Shown: in pieces, positions 1 to 10,795 of the stretch
Position numbering within the stretch: the stretch's first letter is position 1
Layout of the letters: every line of letters starts with the position of its first letter
Source of the DNA: Peristeroidobacter soli
GTDB taxonomy: Bacteria; Pseudomonadota; Gammaproteobacteria; Steroidobacterales; Steroidobacteraceae
Assembly (NCBI RefSeq): GCF_004138485.1
Contig: NZ_ML142848.1
Coordinates: forward strand, 310,001-374,000
Direction: 5' to 3'
Length of the DNA stretch: 64,000 nucleotides
The notes under the pieces: generated by a model
Told to the model about the DNA's origin: nothing
What the model saw: only the letters and a program-made list of their open reading frames with translations
Database searches by the model: none
Translations under genes and position numbers: made by a program

Positions 1-1880
<1,880 letters not shown>

Positions 1881-1889
1881 GACAATCCT

Positions 1890-2666
1890 CTACCCGGCGC
1901 GCGACAGCGCGGCCTCACTCAAATACTTGGTCGCGCTCCAGCCGCCATCGACCGCGATCACCTGACCATTGATGAACGCACCATCGGGCGAGCACAGCAG
2001 CGCCACCAAGCCAGCGACATCTTCCGTCGTGCCGGGGCGCGCGGCGGGCGTCATCTCAAAGTTCATTCGCTTGAATCGCTCGCTGTTCCAGGCGTACTCG
2101 GTCATTCCAGTGCGTAACACACCGGGCGCGACCACATTCGATCGAACGCCTTGCGCGCCGTATTGAGCCGCCATGTGCGTAGTGAGGCCGATGATTCCGG
2201 CCTTCGCCGCGGAATAAGCACCGCCGCGCACGCCACCGATGACCGCGAACGTAGACGCGATGTTCACAATCGCCGCCTCGCCTTTAAACGCCGCCAGCGC
2301 CGAGCGGCAGTATCGAAACGGCGCCCGCAACAGCACGTCTAGAAACAAATCCAGATCCGCGTCGGACGTCTCGTGCACCGGCTTCGGCTGACCGATGCCG
2401 GCATTGTTGACCAGGTAATCGAGCCGACCGAATCGCTCCATGGCGAGATCGACTGCATCCTGAGGCGCGCTGTCGTGTGTTACGTCCTGCTGAATCGTCG
2501 CAAGCGCCGCGCCCTTCGGCAGAGCCGCCTGCAAACGCTGCAGCCCCTCAGGATTCCGCCCGCTGCCAACGATGGCAACGCCTTTCTCAGCGAGGCGCAC
2601 GGCAATCGCACGCCCCAAGTCGCCACTCGCCCCAGTAATCAAAGCCACCGGCTGGGAGCTCATCAT
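1890..2666 (-). CDS. SDR family NAD(P)-dependent oxidoreductase
   Basis: 258-residue classical short-chain dehydrogenase. It has the TGASGDLG cofactor loop (residues 11-18), NNAG at 87-90, catalytic Ser138, and the YSAAK pair Tyr151/Lys155. Within this operon the likely task is oxidation of a 3-hydroxyacyl intermediate or an alcohol before thiolysis. The chosen ATG overlaps the stop of the upstream acyl-CoA dehydrogenase as ATGA, which implies translational coupling. A second ATG follows immediately (residue 2), so the start could be 3 bases later. Confidence 0.92.
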   Translation of the reverse strand: MMSSQPVALITGASGDLGRAIAVRLAEKGVAIVGSGRNPEGLQRLQAALPKGAALATIQQDVTHDSAPQDAVDLAMERFGRLDYLVNNAGIGQPKPVHETSDADLDLFLDVLLRAPFRYCRSALAAFKGEAAIVNIASTFAVIGGVRGGAYSAAKAGIIGLTTHMAAQYGAQGVRSNVVAPGVLRTGMTEYAWNSERFKRMNFEMTPAARPGTTEDVAGLVALLCSPDGAFINGQVIAVDGGWSATKYLSEAALSRAG

Positions 2667-3649
2667 TCACCTCGACTCTTTGACGGCGGCCACGCCAGAT
2701 CGACCGAGGCCGCGAATTGTTCCTGACTGCCGCCCGACTCGGCCTGCAACGCACGGATGCGATAAGTCCATAGATGCAACGGATACTCGAGCGTGAGTCC
2801 CATCGCGCCGGAGAACTGATGCAGATCGAAGGTGAGCTGCCGCGCCATCTCTTGCGCATAGCCTGCAGCGGCGGCGGCATCAGCCGCGTCGCCTCCATCG
2901 GCAGCTCGCAGTGTCAGAACGCGACACGCTTCGACGCTGGTCGCGGCCATCGCCAGCCGATGCTGCACAGCTTGAAACGCACCAATAGGCTTACCGAACT
3001 GCTCTCGTTCCTTGACCTGACGCAGCGTGCGCTGAAGCGCCGCGTCCGCTGCTCCAGTGATCTCAGCGGCAATCGCCAATCGATAGCGTCGAAGCAACTC
3101 GTCCGCAGGCACATCGACTACTACCGCGCGCTCAAGCGCCGCTGGTACCAACACACCGTATGGATACGCATAGTGAGTGGTGCACGCTCGCACGTCTTCC
3201 GGTTGCAGCTCCACCAGGCTCACTTGATCGTCGGCCAAGATGACGAGGGTGTGCGCGCCCGACAAGAATCGGATCGGTCGTGTCGCAAGACGCGCCGCAC
3301 GTGATCCGGATCGACCCGACACCGCGACTGACGTCTCGCCAGCCGAAGTCTCTCGAACGATCGCGATCGGCCGACGCACCGTCTCCGGCAACAGCGGCCC
3401 GATCAACAGCGAAGTGGCTGCTTCGACACAGACCGGCAGCTTGCCGATGCCGATAGCGACGAGTACCGCTTCGAGCGTGGAGTACCCATGCTGAGCCAGC
3501 GAGAAGAACCCCGCATCCTGCAGCTGTTCTTCCAGCGCCGGATCGGCAATGTACCGGTCCACACAGCGCTCCGGCTCAGCGCCCTCGCCAGTAATCGCGA
3601 CGAGCGCATCGAGCAGCATCGTCTGTTCTTCGGTGAGCTCAAACTGCAC
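2663..3649 (-). CDS. acyl-CoA dehydrogenase, short subunit
   Basis: 328 residues starting at a GTG (VQFELTEEQTMLLDAL). I prefer this over an upstream start because GTG overlaps the preceding gene's stop by 11 bases and the family homology begins there. The fold is an acyl-CoA dehydrogenase with the REQFGKPIGAFQAVQH flavin-binding helix, but the central beta domain is poorly conserved and shorter than in a standard 380-residue enzyme. Adjacent long and short acyl-CoA dehydrogenase genes are typical of heteromeric enzymes in steroid and branched-side-chain degradation. I infer that this protein pairs with the 3639-4796 product. Confidence 0.88.
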   Translation of the reverse strand: MQFELTEEQTMLLDALVAITGEGAEPERCVDRYIADPALEEQLQDAGFFSLAQHGYSTLEAVLVAIGIGKLPVCVEAATSLLIGPLLPETVRRPIAIVRETSAGETSVAVSGRSGSRAARLATRPIRFLSGAHTLVILADDQVSLVELQPEDVRACTTHYAYPYGVLVPAALERAVVVDVPADELLRRYRLAIAAEITGAADAALQRTLRQVKEREQFGKPIGAFQAVQHRLAMAATSVEACRVLTLRAADGGDAADAAAAAGYAQEMARQLTFDLHQFSGAMGLTLEYPLHLWTYRIRALQAESGGSQEQFAASVDLAWPPSKSRGE

Positions 3650-4796
3650 GGGCGCGCTCCCTCGGCAGTTCGAGAAACATCCGGGCAATCAGGTCGAGCT
3701 GAACCTCGGCAGCACCCGAAGCGAGCCCTGCCGCAATCGCTCGCATGTGATGTGCCAATAACAAAGGCGGCGCCCCCTCGTGCAATCCGTCCGGCACAAA
3801 GTCGAGGACGAACTCACAAACGGCGCGCTCCGCCGAAACCACCGCCCATCGCGCCAGCGAACCTTGCCCACGATCCGCCCCCCGCTTGGCACGCTGATCA
3901 ACCACTCCATACACCAGCATCCGAGCAGCCTCGACCGCCGCGAGCGCCTGACCCGCACGTGCCTTGACCGCGATCGAATCGAGCTCCCCGCGATCTCGCA
4001 AAAGGCCAATCGCTGTATCGAGCGCACGCCGAGCAAAGGCGTACCTCGGAATGCCGATACGCTCGTTAGCGAGCGCATGCGTGATGATGTCCCACCCCTG
4101 CCCTTCGCCCCCGAGGCGCTGCGGCTCAGCGACGAACACATCGTGGAAGAACACCTCGTGGATGTCGCCTTCACCAATCAACGCCGGAATCTGCTGGACC
4201 TTGATGCCCGGGCTGTTCATGGGCACCAGGAAGATGGCAATACCCCCTTTGCGATCGGCACTGGTGCGTGCGAGCAAGAAGCAGTACTCCGCCTCCGCCG
4301 CATAGGACGTCCAGATCTTCGACCCATTGATGAGATAGCCGCCGTCGACCCGTTCGGCTCGCGTCCGCAACGATGCCAGATCGGAGCCGGCGTTCGGCTC
4401 GGAGAATCCCTGGCACCAGATGACGGTGCCGGCGGCAATCCGGGGCAGATGTTCCTGTTGCTGAGCCGGCGACCCGTAACGCATCAGAGTCGGGCCGATC
4501 CAGTTCACATTCATATATTGCGGGCCGCGAGGCTCGCCGGCTGCCCACAACTCCTCGCCGATGATGAAGTGTTCCCAGGTCGAGGCGCCGCGACCACCGA
4601 ACTCCACCGGCCAATGCGGAACCAACAACCCCCGCGCGGCCAGCTTCGGACAGAACTCTCGTGAGAACGCGGTCTGTTCGGCGGATCCTGGCCCTTCACG
4701 GGCGATGCGATCCCAATCGGCAGGCAGGGTCTCGGCGAGCACCGTCCGGACCGAGTCGCGAAGTGCCAGATGCTCGGGCGTCCAACTGAAATCCAT
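3639..4796 (-). CDS. acyl-CoA dehydrogenase
   Basis: 385 residues beginning MDFSWTPEHLALRDSV. The reading frame extends further upstream, but that part has no homology and runs into the MFS gene. The central signature is GFSEPNAGSDLASLRTRA, followed by GSKIWTS, both of the FAD/acyl-CoA domain. ANERIG in helix G is at the position where isovaleryl-CoA-type enzymes carry the catalytic Glu. It would introduce the alpha-beta double bond in an acyl-CoA, passing electrons to ETF. It overlaps the short dehydrogenase gene by 11 bases and probably forms a heteromer with it. Confidence 0.9.
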   Translation of the reverse strand: MDFSWTPEHLALRDSVRTVLAETLPADWDRIAREGPGSAEQTAFSREFCPKLAARGLLVPHWPVEFGGRGASTWEHFIIGEELWAAGEPRGPQYMNVNWIGPTLMRYGSPAQQQEHLPRIAAGTVIWCQGFSEPNAGSDLASLRTRAERVDGGYLINGSKIWTSYAAEAEYCFLLARTSADRKGGIAIFLVPMNSPGIKVQQIPALIGEGDIHEVFFHDVFVAEPQRLGGEGQGWDIITHALANERIGIPRYAFARRALDTAIGLLRDRGELDSIAVKARAGQALAAVEAARMLVYGVVDQRAKRGADRGQGSLARWAVVSAERAVCEFVLDFVPDGLHEGAPPLLLAHHMRAIAAGLASGAAEVQLDLIARMFLELPRERARAV

Positions 4797-4803
4797 CGTG
4801 CCT

Positions 4804-6132
4804 CTACTGGGTGGCTGGAGACTGCCTGGGTGGAACGGCCGCAAGCAGCATGAGCGCGGAGATGATTGAAACAGCACTCACGGCATAGAACGCCATCGTG
4901 TAAGTGCCTTGTCGGTCGTACAGCAGGCCGACCAGAAACGGCGATGCCGCGGCGACGGCATTGCTGAAGGGCATCAGCGCGCCGAGGATCGAGGCGAACG
5001 CCGTCGGCCCAAAGTAATTGGCCACGGTCGAATGCCAACACGTCAACGCGGCGCCCGACCCGAAGCCGAGCAAGCCCGTGAATAGATACATTGCGGCCGC
5101 GCTCTGCGCGTGTGTCGCTACAAACACTGCCAACCCCATCATCACAATCGACACGGACCACGCATAACGCGGCTCGATCCGGTCGCAGAAAAATCCGACG
5201 CTGAGCTTTCCAGCGATGGTGCACATTGCAAACAAGCCGAGTGCCGCGGCAGTCGCTTCAGCGGAGTGACCGAGATCGCGCAGGTGAGGAACAGCGTGAG
5301 CGATCGCGGCAACGGACGGCACAGATTCACCGACCGCAGCAACGCCAATGAGCCAGAACGCCGGAGTCCTCATCGCGTCGCGGACCGTCCAGCGCTCACG
5401 AGTCCGATACACCGTCGACACAAAGCCCGTGGCCTGCTCGCCGCCCTGAATCGCCTGCGCCTTGGCACCATCCGGCTGCTGCCCCAGATCGGCCGGCCGG
5501 TTCTTCACCACCAGCAATGCAATGGCAGCCGCAGCCAGCGCAGCCACGAGTACCACGTACCATGCTGCCCGCCAGTTGCCATCGGCCAATGCAATCACGC
5601 GCGTCAGCAACGGCGCGAACAGCAATCCGCCAATACCACTACCGGTCAACACCAACGCCAGTGCCAACGCGCGCCTCCTCTCAAACCATGCGCTCGCACA
5701 GGTCTGCGCCGGAATCAGCGCACCGAAGGCGCAGCCCAGTCCCAGCATCAGTCCGTAAGCGACCACATACTGCCAGCCCTGAGTCACCCAGGAGGCGAGC
5801 AAGATGGAGCCAAAGGCGACAAAAAGAGAGCCGATACACAGCGACAGGCGCGCCCCGAGCGAGTTGATGACCCGCGCGACCAGAGGCGCACCCAGACCGA
5901 CCGAGAGCACGAAGACCGTGGAGCCCAAGCCGAGAGTCCCTCGACTCAGGCCGAGCTCCCTGGCCATCGGTGCGTTGATCACGCTCGCACCGACGTACGC
6001 CACACCCAGATTGACGGAGACGATGGCCGACAGCGCGGCCAACAGTTTCCAGCCGAAGAACTTGCCGGCATCCGCCATCGACAGCTCCAATGAACTCGCG
6101 GAGAAAGCCGGAGTATGCGGCTGGGAGTTCAT
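4804..6132 (-). CDS. MFS transporter
   Basis: 442 residues with about 12 predicted membrane helices and two pseudo-symmetrical halves, separated by a cytosolic loop around the QPDGAKAQAIQGG segment. The start MNSQPHTPAF is preferred to the longer frame because it lies just 5 bases from the stop of the AhpD-like gene, whereas the extension only duplicates that gene's strand in another frame. The profile resembles oxalate/formate-antiporter-like MFS permeases used for carboxylate uptake. The substrate is unknown; the operon context suggests an organic acid fed into CoA-linked degradation. Confidence 0.88.
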   Translation of the reverse strand: MNSQPHTPAFSASSLELSMADAGKFFGWKLLAALSAIVSVNLGVAYVGASVINAPMARELGLSRGTLGLGSTVFVLSVGLGAPLVARVINSLGARLSLCIGSLFVAFGSILLASWVTQGWQYVVAYGLMLGLGCAFGALIPAQTCASAWFERRRALALALVLTGSGIGGLLFAPLLTRVIALADGNWRAAWYVVLVAALAAAAIALLVVKNRPADLGQQPDGAKAQAIQGGEQATGFVSTVYRTRERWTVRDAMRTPAFWLIGVAAVGESVPSVAAIAHAVPHLRDLGHSAEATAAALGLFAMCTIAGKLSVGFFCDRIEPRYAWSVSIVMMGLAVFVATHAQSAAAMYLFTGLLGFGSGAALTCWHSTVANYFGPTAFASILGALMPFSNAVAAASPFLVGLLYDRQGTYTMAFYAVSAVSIISALMLLAAVPPRQSPATQ

Positions 6133-6137
6133 CGCCG

Positions 6138-6749
6138 TCAGGCGCTCTTCTTCTTGCCGTAACCGAAATCGTGCTCGGTGCCGGTGGCGTTGATGATCAT
6201 GGCCCACAGCGACCACCAACTGATGGCCATCGTGAACTCCAGTGCGCCCTGCTCGCCGTACTGTTTGACGACGCGCTTGAACAATTCATCGGACACTTCA
6301 CCGCTGCAGACGGCGAAGGTGTACTCGATCACCAGGCGCTGTTCGTCGTCGAACACGTTGGCCGTTTTCCAGAACGGGATGCAGGCCTGCTGTTCCATCG
6401 AAATGCCCGCCGCCTCGGCGCCGCGCATGTGCGACTGGAACGAGAAGTGACACTTGAAGTGCACATTCAACGTCTGCACCGCCAATTCCTTGACCGCCTT
6501 CTGCTGCGAGGTCCACGGCATCTCGCGAACGATGTAGTCGCTGAGCTGGATGAGCCGCATCGCCAGCTTCGGATCGCGCGCGACCGTGGCGAACGCAGCG
6601 CTCTTGCCGGGGATCTCCGGATTCGCGTTGCCCGGAAACATGTGATTGAACAAGTCCTGCACCGCCTGCCTGGTCGAGGCATCGGGAGTGCCTGGATAGT
6701 CGGACGGCGGGAAGTCGGACGGCTTGAAGACGAGTTGGAGTCGTGCCAT
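6138..6749 (-). CDS. carboxymuconolactone decarboxylase/AhpD-like protein
   Basis: 203 residues from MARLQLVF; the open frame upstream is not coding. The region VHFKCHFSFQSHMRGAEAAGI (Cys100, His107) corresponds to the AhpD/CMD core helix. AhpD proper has a CxxC pair before the His; here only one Cys remains, so classic disulfide reductase chemistry is unlikely. It sits between the TBDR and the MFS gene on the same strand. The role is unknown; small CMD-fold proteins in catabolic operons may act as decarboxylases, isomerases or peroxide-protective partners. Confidence 0.75.
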   Translation of the reverse strand: MARLQLVFKPSDFPPSDYPGTPDASTRQAVQDLFNHMFPGNANPEIPGKSAAFATVARDPKLAMRLIQLSDYIVREMPWTSQQKAVKELAVQTLNVHFKCHFSFQSHMRGAEAAGISMEQQACIPFWKTANVFDDEQRLVIEYTFAVCSGEVSDELFKRVVKQYGEQGALEFTMAISWWSLWAMIINATGTEHDFGYGKKKSA

Positions 6750-6802
6750 GGATGATCTCTCACTTAAAAGGTCGGCGGTCCCTCGCCTGCGATGTTCCCG
6801 CG

Positions 6803-9172
6803 TCAGAAGTTGTATTCGGCCTGGAGCACGACTTCGCGCGGACGATTGAACGTTGCAACGAACTGGGTCGGCGGACCGCCCGGCGCGCTGGACGAAGCGA
6901 TCATGTAGTACTCGTTGGTCAGGTTGCGTCCGATCAACGACAGCTTGAAGCGCTCGTCCTCCGGCATCAGATTGATGGCCGCGTTCAGGCGCCAGAACGC
7001 GTCTTGCATGCCACCGGGATGATTGTCGGTGTGCGCTTGATACGAATCGCTGTGGGAAGCGTCGACGGAGAAGTCGGCGATCCATCCGGCGGTGAACTGT
7101 GCGCGATAGTCGGCACCGATGCTGAATGTCACATCGGGCGCGCGAACCAGCGCGGTTCCAGAAAGATTTTGCGAGCCGCCGACACAGCCGAGTGCCGCAG
7201 TCTGGCCCGCATAACACGGCGCAGTCCGATAGTCCGTGTAGCGTGCGCGGTTGTAGCCGACATTGCCGTTGAAGGAAAGATTGTCGGTCGCGAGCCAGTT
7301 GAACGATCCAGAGACACCTTCGGTGCGAGCCGCGGCGGCATTGCCGATATTGAAGCTGAGCGTGGTCGGATCGAACGACGCCACCTGCAGGCCGTCGTAC
7401 TCATATCGATACGCCGTCACATCCAGTCGCAACGTGTCGGCCAGCAAGGTCGATTTGTAACCGATCTCGAAGCCTTTGCTCTCTTCCGGACCGAACTTCA
7501 CGCTGTCGACGGTGAAGGCCCGTTGCAGAATCGCGCCGTTCGACAGGCCGCCCGATTTGAAGCCGGTCTTGTAGGCGCCGTAGATCGTCTGATCCGGCGC
7601 GGGATGCCAGGTCAGGGTGACTTCCGGAGAAACATTGTCGTCGTCGTAGCTGGAGTGCAGGACGTCGCCCACCGGACGCAGATTGAGCGTGGTGACGCCG
7701 ATCGAAAGATTCTCGAAGTCGCCATCTTTCTCTTCATGCGTGTAACGCGCACCGCCGGCCAGCTCCAGCGAGTCGGTGATGTTCCAGCGCACCTGCGCGA
7801 AGCCGGAATAGCTTTCGCTGTCGACGCTGGCGCGCGTCTCGAACGTGGTCCAGTTCTGGGCCATGACGTTGAAACCGCCGTGGAACAGATCGGCGGCATT
7901 GAACCAGGGCCGGCGCGACTTCTCGAAATACACACCGCCCATGAAATTGAGCGGACCGTCGAACTCGGTATTCACGCGCACTTCCTGCGTGAACAGCTCG
8001 TAATCCTCGTGCTGCGTGCTCCACAGCAGCGAGAACGGCGTGTAGTCGGCGTTGTTGCCGCCAGTCACGGTCTGGTCGTAGTAACCCGTCGTCGACGTGA
8101 GCGAGACTTTGTCGAACTCCTTGTTGAGCGTCAGCGCGCCGAGCACGAACTTCGAATCGTAGTAAGGCAGACCGCCATTGCCGTACGGATAGTTCTCGGC
8201 GTACACCGCCGGCAACGACGCTTCCGCCTTGCGCTGATTCTTCTCGCAATCGGCATAAGGCATGGCGATGACGGCGATCGTCGGCACGGTCTGCCCCCCG
8301 GTGCAATACAGCTCGACGTATGCGTTCATCGCATTCATCGACTGCTTGTCCCAGGTCACTTTCAAATTCGCGTTGAAGTCCGACGAAGGCTCCCAACGCA
8401 ACGTCAGGCGACCGGAATAGTTGTCGCCATCGGGACCTTTGTTACCGAACGTCGCGCCTGGCACCGTCACACCAGGATGCAACGGATCGGCGACCGGCTG
8501 AGCGACGTTGTCGATCCAGCCATTCATGGCGCTGCCTCGGAACGCGAGTCGCGCCGAGAACGTGTCCGAGATCGGCCCCGACACCATGCCTTCGACGTAG
8601 CGCTCTTCGGCTTCCATCTCGTAGCCGGCCTTGACGCTGGCTTCGAAATGATCGGTGGGATCGCCGCTGCGCAGGGAAATCACGCCCGCCGGGGAATTCT
8701 TGCCGAAGAACAAAGACTGCGGACCCGCCAGGACTTCCACCTGCGCGATGTCGTACACACTCGAATTGATGACGCGGCCACGACTGAGCGGCACGCCGTC
8801 GATGCTCACCGCCACGCTTTGATCCAGGCCCGCATCGGTACCCGAGGAACTGATACCCCGGATAGTGAGAAAGCCGCCCGTGCCATTGGTGTTTCGCCCG
8901 ATCATCACTTGCGGGGCAAGCTCGGCGACTTTGCTGAGGTCGGTGGCGATATTGCTTTCGAGCTGGGTCGGCGTGATCGAGGAGATCGCGACCGGCACAT
9001 CCTGCTGCGATTCGGCACGCTTGCGGGCGGTGACCACCACCGTTTCCAGGCCGACACGGCCGCGCGCTTGAGTATCGTCAGTGGTCTCGCCGGGCGCGAC
9101 CTGTGCGAAGGCGCCGGCGGTCTCGAGCAATGCAATGACGCCAACCATCAGTCGACGCGAATGTTTGTACAT
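6803..9172 (-). CDS. TonB-dependent receptor (no STN domain)
   Basis: 789 residues from MYKHSRRLMVGVIALL, with a signal peptide ending near GAFAQ and a GGGGGAG ribosome site directly before the ATG. The N-terminal plug carries VVVTARKRAESQQDVP and LTIRGISSSG; the rest is a 22-strand barrel ending in the outer-membrane signature EVVLQAEYNF. It takes up a large or scarce substrate through the outer membrane, using TonB energy. The absence of an N-terminal STN domain means no direct FecR signalling. A near-palindrome shared with two other promoters lies 130 bases upstream, so it is probably controlled by the adjacent GntR regulator. Confidence 0.93.
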   Translation of the reverse strand: MYKHSRRLMVGVIALLETAGAFAQVAPGETTDDTQARGRVGLETVVVTARKRAESQQDVPVAISSITPTQLESNIATDLSKVAELAPQVMIGRNTNGTGGFLTIRGISSSGTDAGLDQSVAVSIDGVPLSRGRVINSSVYDIAQVEVLAGPQSLFFGKNSPAGVISLRSGDPTDHFEASVKAGYEMEAEERYVEGMVSGPISDTFSARLAFRGSAMNGWIDNVAQPVADPLHPGVTVPGATFGNKGPDGDNYSGRLTLRWEPSSDFNANLKVTWDKQSMNAMNAYVELYCTGGQTVPTIAVIAMPYADCEKNQRKAEASLPAVYAENYPYGNGGLPYYDSKFVLGALTLNKEFDKVSLTSTTGYYDQTVTGGNNADYTPFSLLWSTQHEDYELFTQEVRVNTEFDGPLNFMGGVYFEKSRRPWFNAADLFHGGFNVMAQNWTTFETRASVDSESYSGFAQVRWNITDSLELAGGARYTHEEKDGDFENLSIGVTTLNLRPVGDVLHSSYDDDNVSPEVTLTWHPAPDQTIYGAYKTGFKSGGLSNGAILQRAFTVDSVKFGPEESKGFEIGYKSTLLADTLRLDVTAYRYEYDGLQVASFDPTTLSFNIGNAAAARTEGVSGSFNWLATDNLSFNGNVGYNRARYTDYRTAPCYAGQTAALGCVGGSQNLSGTALVRAPDVTFSIGADYRAQFTAGWIADFSVDASHSDSYQAHTDNHPGGMQDAFWRLNAAINLMPEDERFKLSLIGRNLTNEYYMIASSSAPGGPPTQFVATFNRPREVVLQAEYNF

Positions 9173-9298
9173 GACTCCCCCGAAAAATTGACCGAATACT
9201 TGCAATATTCATCGTCAACTGCGGTCCCTGTGACATCCGCACCCGCGCAGTCGCTTCGCGTCGCCCTCTCGAACGACCTTATCGCCGATCCCTTCGAT

Positions 9299-9319
9299 TG
9301 TAAACTGTCGACACTTTGC
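9299..9319. promoter_or_regulatory. candidate operator, copy 1 (AAACTGTCGACACTTT)
   Basis: Imperfect palindrome centred on GTCGAC. Over 21 bases it matches the reverse complement of 12614-12634 at 20 positions. It lies in the 178-base gap between the GntR gene and the TBDR gene transcribed away from it. Near-identity at two separate promoters argues for a protein-binding site; the FCD-type GntR encoded at 9351-10115 is the obvious candidate. Confidence 0.6.
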
Positions 9320-9350
9320 TAAAGCAAACCGCGCGACTCCCGTTGACTCA

Positions 9351-10115
9351 TCACCGCACCGACTTCGCCGCCCGCACGCGCCCGCTCTTTTTCGCCGGCG
9401 TCTTCTTTTTCGCTTCCGTCACATCATCGGCGAACTCGGCCGACAACGATTCGATGCGTGCGTGACTGATATGTTCACGCATCACCGCCTCGGCCGCGAC
9501 CGGATCGCGACGGCGGAGCGCCGCGATGATCTGCTTGTGCTCCTCCACCACTCGCAATGCCGTCTCACGCGTCGTCACAGCGACGGAACGATGCACCTTG
9601 AGCAGGAAGTTCACCTCTTCGGTGAGCATCTTGCTGAGCCGTTCGTTGCCGCTGCCCACGATGATGCGGGTGTGGAAATCCAGATCCCAGGAGTCGTAGT
9701 CCTCCCCTTTGCCCGGCTTGTGCTTGTAACGGGTCAGCACCTGCTCGAGCGCGTCGATATCCGCATCGCTCATGTGCTTCGCGGCCAGGCCGCACGCCAG
9801 ACCTTGCAGGACTTCCTGAACCTGCAGGATCTCCGACACATCCTTGCGTGACAGCGCCACCACTCGCACGCCGATGTTGGTGGTGCGCTCCAGAAGCTTG
9901 CGCCCTTCGAGCCGGCGGATCGCCTCTCGCAGCGGGCCCCGGCTGACGCCCAACGACATCGCCAGCTGCAATTCGCTGAGCTTGCTGCCCGCCGCCAACT
10001 CGCCGCTCAGAATCGCGGCTTCGAGTCGTTCGGTGACGCTGTCGACCAGCGAATGCGCACGCACCTTATTGTTCAACAATCCATGGATCTCCCGAAGTGC
10101 CGACCTCCCGTTCAA
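9351..10115 (-). CDS. GntR-family transcriptional regulator, FCD subfamily
   Basis: About 254 residues. The N-terminal winged helix contains SKLSELQLAMSLGVSRGPLREAIRRLEG, the canonical GntR HTH, followed by an all-helical FCD ligand domain with the metal-binding pattern DLDFHTRII and HISHARIE. The C-terminal tail is Lys/Ala-rich (TEAKKKTPAKKSGR). The start is uncertain: the TTG used here overlaps the glutathione transferase stop as TTGA, but TTG and GTG codons 13 to 18 codons later are also possible. The ligand is presumably an organic acid of the neighbouring pathway. Three related candidate operators flank the cluster it sits in. Confidence 0.9.
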   Translation of the reverse strand: MNGRSALREIHGLLNNKVRAHSLVDSVTERLEAAILSGELAAGSKLSELQLAMSLGVSRGPLREAIRRLEGRKLLERTTNIGVRVVALSRKDVSEILQVQEVLQGLACGLAAKHMSDADIDALEQVLTRYKHKPGKGEDYDSWDLDFHTRIIVGSGNERLSKMLTEEVNFLLKVHRSVAVTTRETALRVVEEHKQIIAALRRRDPVAAEAVMREHISHARIESLSAEFADDVTEAKKKTPAKKSGRVRAAKSVR

Positions 10116-10780
10116 TGCGACTTCCTGACGGCCTTCGCGTCGTAAATGGTCTGCGCGGCGGTCAGATCGTCGAGCACGGGCCCAACGATGGGATGATCTT
10201 GCATCCGTGCATAGTACTCAAGCAGCGGCTCGTGAGGCTCCAGCAGGTTGCCCTCCACGCCCAGCATCCGCGCGATGCGGGCACTCAGATGCAGCGACGG
10301 CGGCAGCACGCAATCGGCCAGCGACACCGCCCCATCCGCCTTCGGCAACGGCGTCTTCATGAAATGGGCCAGCGAGGCCAGGCCCTGCTTCCAGCGCGTC
10401 AGCTCATTCTCGACGGCGCGCTCATCGCGCGTCGCCGGATTGAGATGCGGAAACAGCCGGATGACCGGCGCCATGACATAGAGATCGACCACACGAATCG
10501 CCACATCCACCCGGGCGCGTTGCTCCGGCAGATTCGGCAACAGCGACGGCCTCGGGAAACGCGCCTCGAGATAGTTGAGAATGCTCTGCGACTCCGGAAT
10601 CGCCTCACCGGTGTCGGTGATCAGCAGCGGAATCTTGCCGATGGGGTTGAGCGCCAGATATTCGGCTGACTTCACCCCACCGGTCGGCGGACGCACGCAC
10701 TCCAGCTCGAGCTGTTTGGCGCGCGCAGCGATCAGCACGCGCGCGCCAAAGGGAGATTCAGGCGTTGTGATGACTCTCAT
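10112..10780 (-). CDS. glutathione S-transferase family protein
   Basis: 222 residues. The N-terminal thioredoxin-like domain (about 1-80) begins MRVITTPESPFGARV, with Ser9 in the catalytic position, contains NPIGKIPLL with the cis-Pro, and ESQSILNYLE, the gamma-Glu recognition motif. The C-terminal domain is all-helical. GSTs in catabolic clusters commonly do glutathione-dependent isomerisation, dehalogenation or ether cleavage, but which reaction applies here cannot be told. It lies between the GntR regulator and the ThDP enzyme, 15 bases from the latter. Confidence 0.88.
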   Translation of the reverse strand: MRVITTPESPFGARVLIAARAKQLELECVRPPTGGVKSAEYLALNPIGKIPLLITDTGEAIPESQSILNYLEARFPRPSLLPNLPEQRARVDVAIRVVDLYVMAPVIRLFPHLNPATRDERAVENELTRWKQGLASLAHFMKTPLPKADGAVSLADCVLPPSLHLSARIARMLGVEGNLLEPHEPLLEYYARMQDHPIVGPVLDDLTAAQTIYDAKAVRKSH

Positions 10781-10795
10781 GCGCCCTCGCCTCGA

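Noticed and set aside
6743-9322. 859-codon open frame on the plus strand opposite the TBDR gene
   Set aside because: High-GC codon bias leaves the antisense frame open. It has no domain, signal or ribosome site, and the minus strand encodes a complete receptor.
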